Of a stretch of DNA of 64,000 nt, positions 54,048-62,338 are shown piece by piece (the stretch's first letter is position 1; each line of letters starts with the position of its first letter). This DNA is from Deltaproteobacteria bacterium YD0425bin51 (lineage in GTDB: Bacteria; Desulfobacterota; Desulfobacteria; Desulfobacterales; YD0425bin51): the NCBI GenBank assembly GCA_002753225.1, contig PDZS01000011.1, positions 1 through 64,000 of the forward strand, written 5' to 3'. Under the pieces are notes generated by a model. It was given only the letters and a program-made list of their open reading frames with translations. It searched no databases and was not told the DNA's origin. Position numbers and translations under genes: made by a program.

Positions 54048-54836
54048 ATGAATATTGCTCTTGAAGTAAAAAAAATGACAATGGATTTCGGAGGTCTGAG
54101 AGCAATAGATAATCTTGATCTGGATGTTAAACATGGAGAAATTGTTGCTCTTATTGGTCCTAACGGTGCAGGTAAAACAACATTTTTTAATTGTATTACA
54201 GGTGTTTATAGACCTACCAGAGGAGATATACTTATTTATCCTCCAGATAGGGAGCAGCTACGTATTAATGGATTAAAATCAAACAATGTCACAGAAAAAG
54301 GAATGGCAAGAACTTTTCAGAATATCCGTCTGTTTCCAAATATGACAGTTTTGGAAAATGTAATGATAGGAAGGCATTGTAGAACTAAATCAGGAGTTTT
54401 TAGTGCAATTTTCAGAAGCAGAAAAACAATACATGAAGAAAATGATATAGTCGAAAAAAGTTACAATATTTTGGAAAAAATAGGTATAGAACGTTTTGTT
54501 AATGAATTTGCTAAAAATCTACCTTACGGGGTGCAGCGTAAGCTTGAAATTGCAAGAGCTCTTGCAACAGATCCGTTTATTCTTCTTCTTGACGAACCTG
54601 CAGCAGGTATGAATCCTATTGAAATAAAAGAACTGGACGAACTTATTAAAAAAATACGGAAACAAGAAAAACTTTCTATTCTTTTGATTGAGCATCATAT
54701 GAGTTTAGTAATGAATTTATCTGATAGAATTTTTGTTATGGATTATGGAAGAAAGATAGCTCAGGGAACTCCTGATGAAATTAAATCTAATAAAGATGTC
54801 ATAAAGGCTTATCTTGGAGAAGACTCCGATGCTTAA
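54048..54836 (+). CDS. livG: Branched-chain amino acid ABC transporter ATPase LivG
   Basis: The 262-residue ABC ATPase has Walker A GPNGAGKTT, Q-loop ARTFQNIRLF, the atypical LivG signature LPYGVQRKLEIARAL, Walker B FILLLDEPAAGMNP and an H-loop. The LivG-type C-terminal region is present (AQGTPDEI). It works as a heterodimer with LivF. It overlaps the livF start by 8 nt. Confidence 0.95.
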   Translation: MNIALEVKKMTMDFGGLRAIDNLDLDVKHGEIVALIGPNGAGKTTFFNCITGVYRPTRGDILIYPPDREQLRINGLKSNNVTEKGMARTFQNIRLFPNMTVLENVMIGRHCRTKSGVFSAIFRSRKTIHEENDIVEKSYNILEKIGIERFVNEFAKNLPYGVQRKLEIARALATDPFILLLDEPAAGMNPIEIKELDELIKKIRKQEKLSILLIEHHMSLVMNLSDRIFVMDYGRKIAQGTPDEIKSNKDVIKAYLGEDSDA

Positions 54837-55536
54837 TCTGTCAAATGTTAATACATTTTATGGAAATATTCATGCGTTAAAAGATGTAAATATAGAAATC
54901 TCCCAAGGAGAAATTATAACTCTTATCGGTTCAAACGGAGCTGGAAAAACTACAATTTTGATGTCAATTTCAGGAATTGTGCCCCCACGCTCTGGCGAAA
55001 TTTTTTTTATGGGAAAATCTATAAATTCTATAAGCCCAGATAAGATAGTAGCTTTAGGTATTTCCCAAGTACCTGAAGGTAGAAGAATTTTTCCTTATCT
55101 TACCGTTATTGAAAATCTTGATATGGGAGCTTTTCTTAGGAAGGATAAAGATAGAATTAAAAAGGATATGGAATATATATTTGATCTTTTTCCGATTATA
55201 TCAAAGCGTAGGAATCAGCTAGGTGGAACTTTAAGCGGGGGTGAACAACAGATGCTTGCAATTTCAAGAGCTTTGATGGCAAGACCTTTAATTCTCCTTC
55301 TAGACGAACCTTCTTTAGGGCTTGCCCCTTTGATAGTAAAACAGATATTTGATATTATTAAAAAGATTAACATAGAAAACAAAACTACAATATTTCTTGT
55401 AGAACAGAACGCCAACCTCGCTTTAAAAACAGCACATCGGGGATATGTTATTGAAAATGGTTGCATTACAATTTCAGATACAGCAGATAATCTTTTGAGA
55501 AATGAAGCTGTAAAAAAAGCTTATATAGGTTTATAG
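54829..55536 (+). CDS. livF: Branched-chain amino acid ABC transporter ATPase LivF
   Basis: The product is about 235 residues from ATG 54829, which overlaps the livG stop and follows a GGAG. It has Walker A GSNGAGKTT, the LivF signature LSGGEQQMLAISRALMA, Walker B LILLLDEPSLGLAP and switch EQN (VEQNANLAL). It completes the transporter. The next gene follows after 16 nt, so the operon may continue into the glycosyltransferase. Confidence 0.95.
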   Translation: MLNLSNVNTFYGNIHALKDVNIEISQGEIITLIGSNGAGKTTILMSISGIVPPRSGEIFFMGKSINSISPDKIVALGISQVPEGRRIFPYLTVIENLDMGAFLRKDKDRIKKDMEYIFDLFPIISKRRNQLGGTLSGGEQQMLAISRALMARPLILLLDEPSLGLAPLIVKQIFDIIKKINIENKTTIFLVEQNANLALKTAHRGYVIENGCITISDTADNLLRNEAVKKAYIGL

Positions 55537-55552
55537 GTATAAAAGGAGAATA

Positions 55553-57091
55553 ATGAAACAATATAATAGCTATAATGAAATGTTTTCAGTTTTTGGTATT
55601 CCCATAGATAATATAAACATGGATGAAGCTGTTAAAATAATTTTCTCCATGATAGATGAATATAGCATAGATAAAAAACCTAGACTTATTGCAACTGTCA
55701 ATATTGATTTTCTTGTGAATACACTTTCCTGGTTTTCTGGTATTCCTAATCACCCCGAATTGTTAAGCATTTTGCGAAGAGCAGATATAGTAACAGCAGA
55801 TGGAATGCCTATTGTCTGGCTTAGCAAGCTAATTGGATCTCCAATAAAGGAAAGGGTAACAGGTTCTGATCTTGTGCCAATGATAGCCAAAGAAGCTGAA
55901 ATTAAAGGAAAATCCATTTATTTTCTAGGAGGACGTGAAGGAGTAGGTCTTAAAGCAGCAGAGATACTTAAGGGAAAATATCCAGAATTAAAAATTGCAG
56001 GATACTCATCTCCATTTGTAAATATACATGGAGAAGCTTTAAATAGTGCCATAGAAGATGATATACCAATAGTTAGCCATATCAATAAGTCAAATCCAGA
56101 TATTCTTCTTGTAGCTTTTGGAAATCCTAAGCAGGAGATGTGGTTTAGACGAAACAACGACCGCTTGAATGTAGCTGTAACCATTGGTATTGGTGGAACA
56201 TTTGAATTTATAACTGGAGGAGTTGCTAGAGCTCCTAAGTGGATGCAGAAATTAGGTCTGGAATGGGTATTTAGAATATCTCAAGATCCAAAAAGGCTTT
56301 GGAAAAGATATCTTTTAGGTTTTTTTAAATTCCCCATAATGATATTTCCAATAATATTTTATCATTATTACCGTAAATGGATATTTAATAGCTTTAATAA
56401 AAAGAAAATTAAAAATATCGAGCTGAATTATCAAGTTGGTGATGGAACAATACATATTTTAACTTTGCCTGATTATGTAGATGGTAAAAATTACTTGTCA
56501 GATGAATATCTCAAGTCTTCTAATATTATTATAGATTTTAGCAATACAAGATTTATAGAGGCTTCAGGGATTGGCTTTCTTTTAAAGATATGGAAATATG
56601 CTTTAAAAAACGGGAAGCGTATTTATGTTTGCAGCATAAAAAAATCTGTGCTTCGTATTTTAAAAATCAATCGTGTTTTTGATATTTTCAGTGATATAAT
56701 ATGTCAAGATATTAATGGAGCAATAGTAAAATTAAAAGAGAATGAAAGTTTACCCCTGTTTTTTTATTATTTGGTTAATGAAGCAAACTACACATTAATA
56801 AGTTTATTTGGAGAATTAGATTCATCACAAGTTTCAAAAATAAGCGCAAGTAAAATTTTTAATTCTCAAAATAAGCAAAATTATTTATTTGATCTTTCAA
56901 ATCTTAAATTTGTTGACAGTACAGGACTGATTTTTTTTCTAAAATTTAGAACGCTTATTAATGAATCAGGAGGAAAGCTGGTTCTTTTCGGAATCAATAA
57001 AACTATTGAAAATATGTTTAAAGTTACAAAGGTGGACAAAATATTAAATATTGTTAAAGAGTTTAGTGATGCAGAAAGGTCATTGAGTTAG
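55553..57091 (+). CDS. WecG/TagA/CpsF glycosyltransferase fused to two STAS domains
   Basis: The 512-residue protein has a GT26 domain at about 10-265 (ATVNIDFLVNT, RADIVTADGMPIVWLSK, RVTGSDLVP, FLGGREGVG, NPDILLVAFGNPKQE, GIGGTFEF). Two STAS domains follow, at about 295-395 and 400-505. STAS1 has FIEASGIG, where the phosphorylatable serine is replaced by alanine. STAS2 has FVDSTGL, which keeps serine. Typical GT26 proteins stop at about 250 residues. This one may transfer a sugar under control of a STAS partner switch. AAAGGAG precedes the start. Confidence 0.85.
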   Translation: MKQYNSYNEMFSVFGIPIDNINMDEAVKIIFSMIDEYSIDKKPRLIATVNIDFLVNTLSWFSGIPNHPELLSILRRADIVTADGMPIVWLSKLIGSPIKERVTGSDLVPMIAKEAEIKGKSIYFLGGREGVGLKAAEILKGKYPELKIAGYSSPFVNIHGEALNSAIEDDIPIVSHINKSNPDILLVAFGNPKQEMWFRRNNDRLNVAVTIGIGGTFEFITGGVARAPKWMQKLGLEWVFRISQDPKRLWKRYLLGFFKFPIMIFPIIFYHYYRKWIFNSFNKKKIKNIELNYQVGDGTIHILTLPDYVDGKNYLSDEYLKSSNIIIDFSNTRFIEASGIGFLLKIWKYALKNGKRIYVCSIKKSVLRILKINRVFDIFSDIICQDINGAIVKLKENESLPLFFYYLVNEANYTLISLFGELDSSQVSKISASKIFNSQNKQNYLFDLSNLKFVDSTGLIFFLKFRTLINESGGKLVLFGINKTIENMFKVTKVDKILNIVKEFSDAERSLS

Positions 57092-57185
57092 ATATAACTT
57101 TCCGAGCATTTTTAAATTCTTAGGAACATGATCTAGTAAAAAGATATTTTGGGTTTCCATGTAATTTAATCCTTGATAAGTGAAG

Positions 57186-57212
57186 TTGGATTTACATAAA
57201 TTGAACTATAAT
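57186..57212 (+). promoter_or_regulatory. Weak sigma-70-like promoter candidate
   Basis: TTGGAT (57186-57191) and TATAAT (57207-57212) are separated by only 15 nt. The -10 hexamer is perfect but the spacer is short. It would serve the acyltransferase starting at 57272. In AT-rich DNA such matches occur by chance. Confidence 0.3.
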
Positions 57213-57271
57213 CTACATTTAAACCATACTTCATGAAAATAGAAATTAATAATAGATTTGGAGAAGTTTTG

Positions 57272-57775
57272 ATGTTTGATAATCTAAAGGAAGATCTTAA
57301 GGCATACAAAGGGGAATGGTGGGCTCAAGGTTTTTGGGTCATGATTATTTATAGATTTGGAAGATGGCGGTATACTATACGTTCTGCAATTCTTCGAAAA
57401 CCCTTTTCATTGCTATACAAAATATTGTTTAAAATTGTCCAAATACTTACTGGTATTGAATTGCCATGCGAAGTGTACATTGGTAAGAATTTTAGGATTG
57501 ATCATTTTGGAGATATAATTATTAGCGGTTTTGCGAGCTTTGGTGATAATTGTGTCATAAGAAATGGAGTTACAGTAGGTTTAAGATATGTAAATGATCC
57601 TAATGCTCCTAAAATAGGTAATAATGTAGATATTGGGGCAGGAGCAAAGATTTTAGGAAATATAAGAATAGGAAACAATGTGAATATAGGAGCAAACGCC
57701 GTAGTTCTTGAAGATGTTCCTGACAATTCAACTGCGGTTGGAGTTCCTGCTAAAATCATACCATCTGCAAGTTAG
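57272..57775 (+). CDS. Serine acetyltransferase-like hexapeptide acyltransferase
   Basis: The product is about 167 residues from ATG 57272, chosen because GGAGAAG precedes it; an ATG at 57233 lacks a signal. An N-terminal helical part (KAYKGEWWAQGFWVMIIYRFGRW) is followed by beta-helix repeats (IGKNFRIDHFGDIIISG, FGDNCVIRNGVTVG, IGAGAKILGNIRIG, VGVPAKII). It resembles CysE-like sugar or serine O-acetyltransferases placed near polysaccharide genes. Its location downstream of the WecG-STAS gene favours a cell-surface sugar role. Confidence 0.85.
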   Translation: MFDNLKEDLKAYKGEWWAQGFWVMIIYRFGRWRYTIRSAILRKPFSLLYKILFKIVQILTGIELPCEVYIGKNFRIDHFGDIIISGFASFGDNCVIRNGVTVGLRYVNDPNAPKIGNNVDIGAGAKILGNIRIGNNVNIGANAVVLEDVPDNSTAVGVPAKIIPSAS

Positions 57776-57867
57776 CTTTAAAACTAATTTAAAAATCTGT
57801 AAGTTGCATTTTCAAAGGTAGACAAATAATATATAAATATTATTGAATCTACATTTGTAAATAGATG

Positions 57868-57914
57868 AAAAACCTTACAAATTGTAAATCTATTTTACAA
57901 TTTGTAAGGTTTTT
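57868..57914 (+). promoter_or_regulatory. Perfect 21-bp inverted repeat with 5-nt loop (hairpin or double operator)
   Basis: Arms at 57868-57888 and 57894-57914 are exact reverse complements with a TCTAT loop. Each arm itself holds a 13-nt near-palindrome (TTACAAATTGTAA at 57875, TTACAATTTGTAA at 57895) with centres 20 nt apart. It ends 14 nt before the ATPase start. It could be a terminator or a two-site operator. Confidence 0.65.
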
Positions 57915-57928
57915 GTTATGCTTCTAAT

Positions 57929-59104
57929 ATGATCCATAGAACTATTTCTAATAAAATCAACCAGCTTATAAATCAATATCCCATAGTATCTATAATTGGC
58001 CCAAGACAATCAGGCAAGACAACTCTTGTAAAAGCACTATTTCCAGATTGGAAATATGTATCTCTTGAAGATTTAGATATGCGCGAATTTGCACAAAGTG
58101 ATCCAAGAGGTTTTTTATCCACTTACAAAGAACATTCAATTTTGGACGAGGTTCAGCGTGTACCGGGTCTTTTTTCATATCTTCAAACCAAGGTTGACTC
58201 CATAGGAAAAGAAGGGCTCTACATACTTACTGGGTCATTTAATTTCGGCTTAATGGAAGGAATAAGCCAGTCCTTAGCTGGGCGTGTTTCAATTGTTAAT
58301 CTTCTTCCATTTTCTCTTACCGAACTTATTGATGGCGGTCTTGCACCGGAAAATTTAGATAATTTATTGTTTTCAGGATTATATCCAAGGATACATGACA
58401 AAAAAAATCCACCAAATGAATGGTATGCAGATTATGTGAAAACTTATATTGAAAGAGATGTAAGAATGATAACAAAAATATCAGATCTTTCAACTTTTCA
58501 AAAATTTATAAAAATGTGTGCTGCTCGCTCAGGTCAGATAATTAATCTTTCTGCGTTGGGGGATGACTGTGGTATATCCCATAATACAGCTAAATCATGG
58601 ATGTCTATCTTAGAATCAAGTTTTATCATTTTTCTTCTTAAACCCTATTATAAAAATTTTAATAAGAGGCTTGTAAAAAATCCAAAGTTATATTTTTATG
58701 ATACAGGGGTGTTGTGTTATCTTCTTGGCATAGACAATCCTCAAAATCTTGCCATACATTCCCAAAGGGGTCATATTTTTGAAACATGGGGTATCTGCGA
58801 ACTAATGAAAGGAATATTTAACCGAAGACTTAGTGAAAATATATATTTTTGGAGAGACAATGCTGGACATGAAATAGATTGTATTTTTGATCAGGAGGGT
58901 GGTAGCTTTATTCCGATAGAATTTAAGTCAGGAGAAACATTGAGTCTGGATTCTTTCAAGGGTCTTAAGCACTGGTATAAGATATCAGATACTCCTCCCC
59001 AAAATGGATTTCTGGTTTATGCCGGCAGCATAGATCAGATTAGAGAATATGGAAAAGTTTTAGGGTGGAGAAGTTTTTCACAGAAAATTCCTTTGGAGAT
59101 ATAG
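57929..59104 (+). CDS. AAA-family ATPase with DUF4143 domain
   Basis: The 391-residue protein has Walker A GPRQSGKTT (residues about 23-31), Walker B HSILDEVQRVP, and the sensor YILTGSFNF. A C-terminal DUF4143 region follows (LKPYYKNFNKRLVKNPKLYFYDTGV, FETWGICEL, FWRDNAGHEIDCIF) with a PD-(D/E)XK-like end (EFKSGETL). The family is common, often many copies per genome, and its role is not established. No clear ribosome-binding site precedes the ATG; instead the 21-bp inverted repeat lies immediately upstream. Confidence 0.92.
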   Translation: MIHRTISNKINQLINQYPIVSIIGPRQSGKTTLVKALFPDWKYVSLEDLDMREFAQSDPRGFLSTYKEHSILDEVQRVPGLFSYLQTKVDSIGKEGLYILTGSFNFGLMEGISQSLAGRVSIVNLLPFSLTELIDGGLAPENLDNLLFSGLYPRIHDKKNPPNEWYADYVKTYIERDVRMITKISDLSTFQKFIKMCAARSGQIINLSALGDDCGISHNTAKSWMSILESSFIIFLLKPYYKNFNKRLVKNPKLYFYDTGVLCYLLGIDNPQNLAIHSQRGHIFETWGICELMKGIFNRRLSENIYFWRDNAGHEIDCIFDQEGGSFIPIEFKSGETLSLDSFKGLKHWYKISDTPPQNGFLVYAGSIDQIREYGKVLGWRSFSQKIPLEI

Positions 59105-59136
59105 CTAATGGTCTGTTATTTATAAATATATTTTTT

Positions 59137-60129
59137 TTATTTTAAAGATTCTTGATATTTTTTTATGAGTATAGGCAGAAATGTCTTCAAGTCTTCAATA
59201 ATACCATATTGTGCTATATTAAATATAACAGCTTGAGGGTCACTGTTAATGGCAATAATCATTTTAGCATCTTTTATTCCTGCTAAATGTTGCGTAGAGC
59301 CTGAAATTCCACAGGCTAAATAGAGCTGAGGATTTACCTTTTTACCTGTTTCACCTATTTGTTTGGAATAGGGCAACCAACCTAAATCACAAACAACACG
59401 TGATGCACCAATGGTAGAGTGATTAAATATTGATGCTGTATCCTGAATTAGTGAAATATTTTCAGCTTTACCGATCCCTTTACCTGCAGATACAATTACT
59501 TCTGCTTCTTCTAAAGAACGATCATTATCTTCTCTCTTTTTTATATTTATAGGTATGAAATTATTTTCTTGTGCATATACTTTTTCTATCATAACTTTTG
59601 CTCTATTATCAAATTCCTTTATTGGTGAAGGGTTGGATGGTATGTTGGATATAATTGTAATAATAACTGTCTCAATATGCTGAGGTTTAATTTCTGCTTT
59701 GAGTTTTCCGTTAAAAATAGACCTGCGAAAGATAATATCTCCGTCATCACTTTCTGAAAACGATTCCACTGCTGAAATGCATGGTACAGAAAGGTGATGA
59801 GCAAGAATACCAGCAATCTGGCAGTTAAGCATGTTATGTGAAAGACATATATAGGCTGGAAGTTTTTTTGAAATTACAGAGATTAGAGCTTTAGCTAGTA
59901 ATAGGGGATTGGGATACATCAGAGAGTCATGTTCCAGCGCTAAAGTATCTATACCTTCCTTTTGGTTGATTTTTTCAGAAACAGTTCTAACATCTTTTCC
60001 TGGTATTATCATTATGGTTTTTGCCAAGTTGATAATGGCAATATCTCTGATAAAAGTTATAAGATCAAAGCTTGACTTAGAGAGCTTATTTTCTATTGTT
60101 TCACCAATTAATAACATATTTTTTTGCAT
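59137..60129 (-). CDS. etfA: Electron transfer flavoprotein alpha subunit
   Basis: The 330-residue protein has the EtfA C-terminal FAD-binding domain: VIVSAGKGIGKAENISLIQD, GASRVVCDLGWLPYSKQIGETGK, YLACGISGSTQHLAGI and IAINSDPQAVIFNIAQYGI. The N-terminal ETF domain is recognisable but diverged. EtfA passes electrons from acyl-CoA dehydrogenase to quinone via EtfB and ETF-QO. No etfB is adjacent, so it is an orphan in this window, though an acyl-CoA dehydrogenase lies nearby on the other strand. Start uncertain between 60129 and 60117; no ribosome-binding site is seen. Confidence 0.93.
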   Translation of the reverse strand: MQKNMLLIGETIENKLSKSSFDLITFIRDIAIINLAKTIMIIPGKDVRTVSEKINQKEGIDTLALEHDSLMYPNPLLLAKALISVISKKLPAYICLSHNMLNCQIAGILAHHLSVPCISAVESFSESDDGDIIFRRSIFNGKLKAEIKPQHIETVIITIISNIPSNPSPIKEFDNRAKVMIEKVYAQENNFIPINIKKREDNDRSLEEAEVIVSAGKGIGKAENISLIQDTASIFNHSTIGASRVVCDLGWLPYSKQIGETGKKVNPQLYLACGISGSTQHLAGIKDAKMIIAINSDPQAVIFNIAQYGIIEDLKTFLPILIKKYQESLK

Positions 60130-60135
60130 AAGAAG

Positions 60136-60164
60136 AATATAACAATATTTTAAATAGTTATCAA
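60136..60164 (-). promoter_or_regulatory. Promoter candidate for etfA with start site at or near the ATG
   Basis: On the minus strand TTGATA (60164-60159) and TATATT (60141-60136) are 17 nt apart. The expected transcription start, about 7 nt beyond, falls at about 60129, the A of the ATG. The mRNA would be leaderless or nearly so. Confidence 0.4.
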
Positions 60165-60171
60165 TAAAAAA

Positions 60172-60189
60172 ATATCGAGCGTTCGTTAT
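60172..60189. promoter_or_regulatory. Near-palindrome, possible TetR-family operator
   Basis: The core CGAGCGTTCG (60176-60185) is symmetric at 8 of 10 positions, with AT flanks (ATAT before, TTATA after) that are largely symmetric. It lies just upstream of the etfA -35 box and about 180 nt before the histidine phosphatase. CGAACG/CGTTCG half-sites are typical of TetR regulators of fatty-acid genes, and a TetR gene lies at 62339. Confidence 0.35.
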
Positions 60190-60246
60190 ATTTTTTTGTT
60201 GATCTTTGTAAAAAATTTCAATATAAATTATGAAAAATAAATAAGT

Positions 60247-60353
60247 AAGTAACCGTCCACAAGCTTTCCTGCAAAATGGATTCCCACTTTCGTGGGAATG
60301 AGGTCATTCCCGCGAAAGCGGGAATCCAGGAAAACTGGTGGTCGGTTACTTAA
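60247..60353 (+). repeat. 107-bp palindromic MITE-like element, copy 2
   Basis: It is nearly identical (about 101 of 107 positions) to the copy at 11093-11199. Terminal inverted repeats are AAGTAACCGTCCAC at the left and GGTGGTCGGTTACTT at the right. The core has paired GGATTCCC and GGGAATCC hairpins. It ends 10 nt before the histidine phosphatase start, so its right end may form the leader of that mRNA. The AAAGGTGA just beyond it could act as that gene's ribosome-binding site. Confidence 0.8.
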
Positions 60354-60363
60354 AAGGTGATAC

Positions 60364-61074
60364 ATGGGCACATTATATATGATAAGGCATGGTCAAGCTT
60401 CATTTGGTAAAGATAATTATGATAAGCTTTCTGATTTGGGAGAACACCAGGCAAAACTATTAGCTGCTTACTTTGTACGTAAAAAGCTAAATTTTGATAT
60501 GATTTATACAGGTACATTGTTACGTCATAGAGAAACAGCCCAATCACTAATTGAGGCTTATAAATTTAATGGCTTTAAGCCTTGTGAAGTAAAAGAATCT
60601 AAGTCTTTTGATGAGTATGATTTTAAAGCTATCATGAAATCGATTATTCCAGTTTTACAGGCTAAAAATCCTCAATTTAATGAAAGTCTTGATCTTATAT
60701 TTAAAAACAGCCGTGAATTTCAATATGTATTTGAAACCGCAATGATACATTGGATGTCTGGAAATGATAATTTTCCTGATCTTCCTAGCTGGAATGACTT
60801 TAAAGACAAAGTAGCAGATGAAATAAATTTTATAATGCAAAATACAGGCAAAGGTAAAAAGATTGCTATATTTACATCTGGCGGACCTATTGCAGCTACG
60901 ATTCAGAAAGTTTTACAATTATCAGATTACATGACATTAAAGATAACATGCCAGATTATAAACAGCTCTGTAAGTCGCTTTAAATTCAACAAAGAAAGCA
61001 TTATGTTATCAGTATTTAATGATTGTAATCATTTAGAAATTGAAGAGCGAAGTGATTTTATAACGTATATCTAA
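60364..61074 (+). CDS. Histidine phosphatase family protein
   Basis: The 236-residue protein has the phosphohistidine motif MIRHGQAS (His9) at the N-terminus, and FTSGGPIAATI near residue 178 with the later branch of the family. The second catalytic site DMIYTGTLLRHRETAQ is typical. Substrate is unknown; such proteins recur next to acyl-CoA dehydrogenase and APH-fold kinase genes. It leads a plus-strand group of four genes. AAAGGTGA precedes the start. Confidence 0.9.
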   Translation: MGTLYMIRHGQASFGKDNYDKLSDLGEHQAKLLAAYFVRKKLNFDMIYTGTLLRHRETAQSLIEAYKFNGFKPCEVKESKSFDEYDFKAIMKSIIPVLQAKNPQFNESLDLIFKNSREFQYVFETAMIHWMSGNDNFPDLPSWNDFKDKVADEINFIMQNTGKGKKIAIFTSGGPIAATIQKVLQLSDYMTLKITCQIINSSVSRFKFNKESIMLSVFNDCNHLEIEERSDFITYI

Positions 61075-61096
61075 TAATTATAAAAAGGGGGTCATA

Positions 61097-62320
61097 ATGG
61101 ATTTTGCGATATCAGAACGTATGAATATCATTTTGGATATGATAAATGAATTTGTGGATAAGGAGCTTATTCCATTAGAGGTCGAATATTTAAATCATGA
61201 GTTTGTTGAATTGCTGCCAGTTTTAGAAGAAAAGCGCAGTATGGTGAAAAAGATGGAACTTTGGGCGCCAAATCATCCTAAGGAATTAGGTGGAATGGGA
61301 TTAGATTTGGTTGAGCATGCTCTAGTGTCTGAAGCTTTGGGGAGAACACCAATTGGACACTATGTGTTCAATTGTCAAGCACCAGATGCTGGAAATATTG
61401 AAATTTTACATAAATATGGGACAGATGAACAGAAAGAAATATATTTAAAGCCACTAGTAGAAGGAAAGATTCGAAGTTGTTTTTCAATGACAGAAGTCAA
61501 TATGCCGGGTTCAAATCCTCTTATGCTTGAAACTACTGCAGTTAAAGATGGTGATGATTATATAATAAATGGTCAGAAGTGGTACACAACCTCAGCAGAG
61601 GGATCAAAGTTTGCAATTGTAATGGCTGTTACAAACCCAGAAGCTCCTGCTTATCTGAGGGCTAGTATGATAATTGTTCCTACAGATACCCCAGGATTTA
61701 ATCTTGTAAGAAATATTCCAGTAATGGGGCATAAAGGAACAGACTATGCAAGTCATGGAGAAATTTTATATAGCAATTGCAGGGTACCAAAGAAAAATTT
61801 ACTTGGACCTGAAGGACATGGATTTGTAATTGCTCAGGAACGTTTGGGTCCTGGAAGAATTCATCATTGTATGCGCTGGCTGGGTATATGCAATCGTTCT
61901 TTTGATCTAATGTGCAGTAGAGCTAACGCAAGAAAGATTCTTCCTGATGGTAAAACGCTTTCAACACGTCAAATCATTCAGACATGGGTTGCAGAATCAG
62001 CATCTGAAATTCAAGCAGCAAGACTTATGACTCTTCATGCTGCATGGAAGATAGAAAAGGAAGGAGCAAAAGCTGCACGTTATGATATCTCGTTCATTAA
62101 ATTTGTGGTGGCAAATACCATGCAGAAAGTTATTGATAGGGCATTGCAGGTGCATGGTGGGATGGGGATGACAGATGATACTATCATAGCTTACTTTTAT
62201 CGTCATGAAAGGGCAGCAAGAATCTATGACGGTGCTGATGAGGTTCATAAGGTCAGTGTTGCTAAAAAGATTTTAGAAGCTCACAGGCAAGGCGGATATC
62301 GCAGCGCTTTAAATATCTGA
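61097..62320 (+). CDS. Acyl-CoA dehydrogenase, ACAD10/11-like
   Basis: The 407-residue flavoprotein has CFSMTEVNMPGSNP, FKFAIVMAV-type central strand (KFAIVMAVTN), GPGRIHHCMRWLG, VHGGMGMTDDTII and the end YDGADEVHKVS. The GADEVH end fits the ACAD10/11 subfamily more than classical medium-chain enzymes. It oxidises or acts on acyl-CoA, donating electrons to ETF. AAAGGGGG precedes the ATG. The APH-fold kinase two genes downstream suggests the 4-hydroxyacyl-CoA route. Confidence 0.92.
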   Translation: MDFAISERMNIILDMINEFVDKELIPLEVEYLNHEFVELLPVLEEKRSMVKKMELWAPNHPKELGGMGLDLVEHALVSEALGRTPIGHYVFNCQAPDAGNIEILHKYGTDEQKEIYLKPLVEGKIRSCFSMTEVNMPGSNPLMLETTAVKDGDDYIINGQKWYTTSAEGSKFAIVMAVTNPEAPAYLRASMIIVPTDTPGFNLVRNIPVMGHKGTDYASHGEILYSNCRVPKKNLLGPEGHGFVIAQERLGPGRIHHCMRWLGICNRSFDLMCSRANARKILPDGKTLSTRQIIQTWVAESASEIQAARLMTLHAAWKIEKEGAKAARYDISFIKFVVANTMQKVIDRALQVHGGMGMTDDTIIAYFYRHERAARIYDGADEVHKVSVAKKILEAHRQGGYRSALNI

Positions 62321-62338
62321 TAAGAGTAAGGTGAAGCT

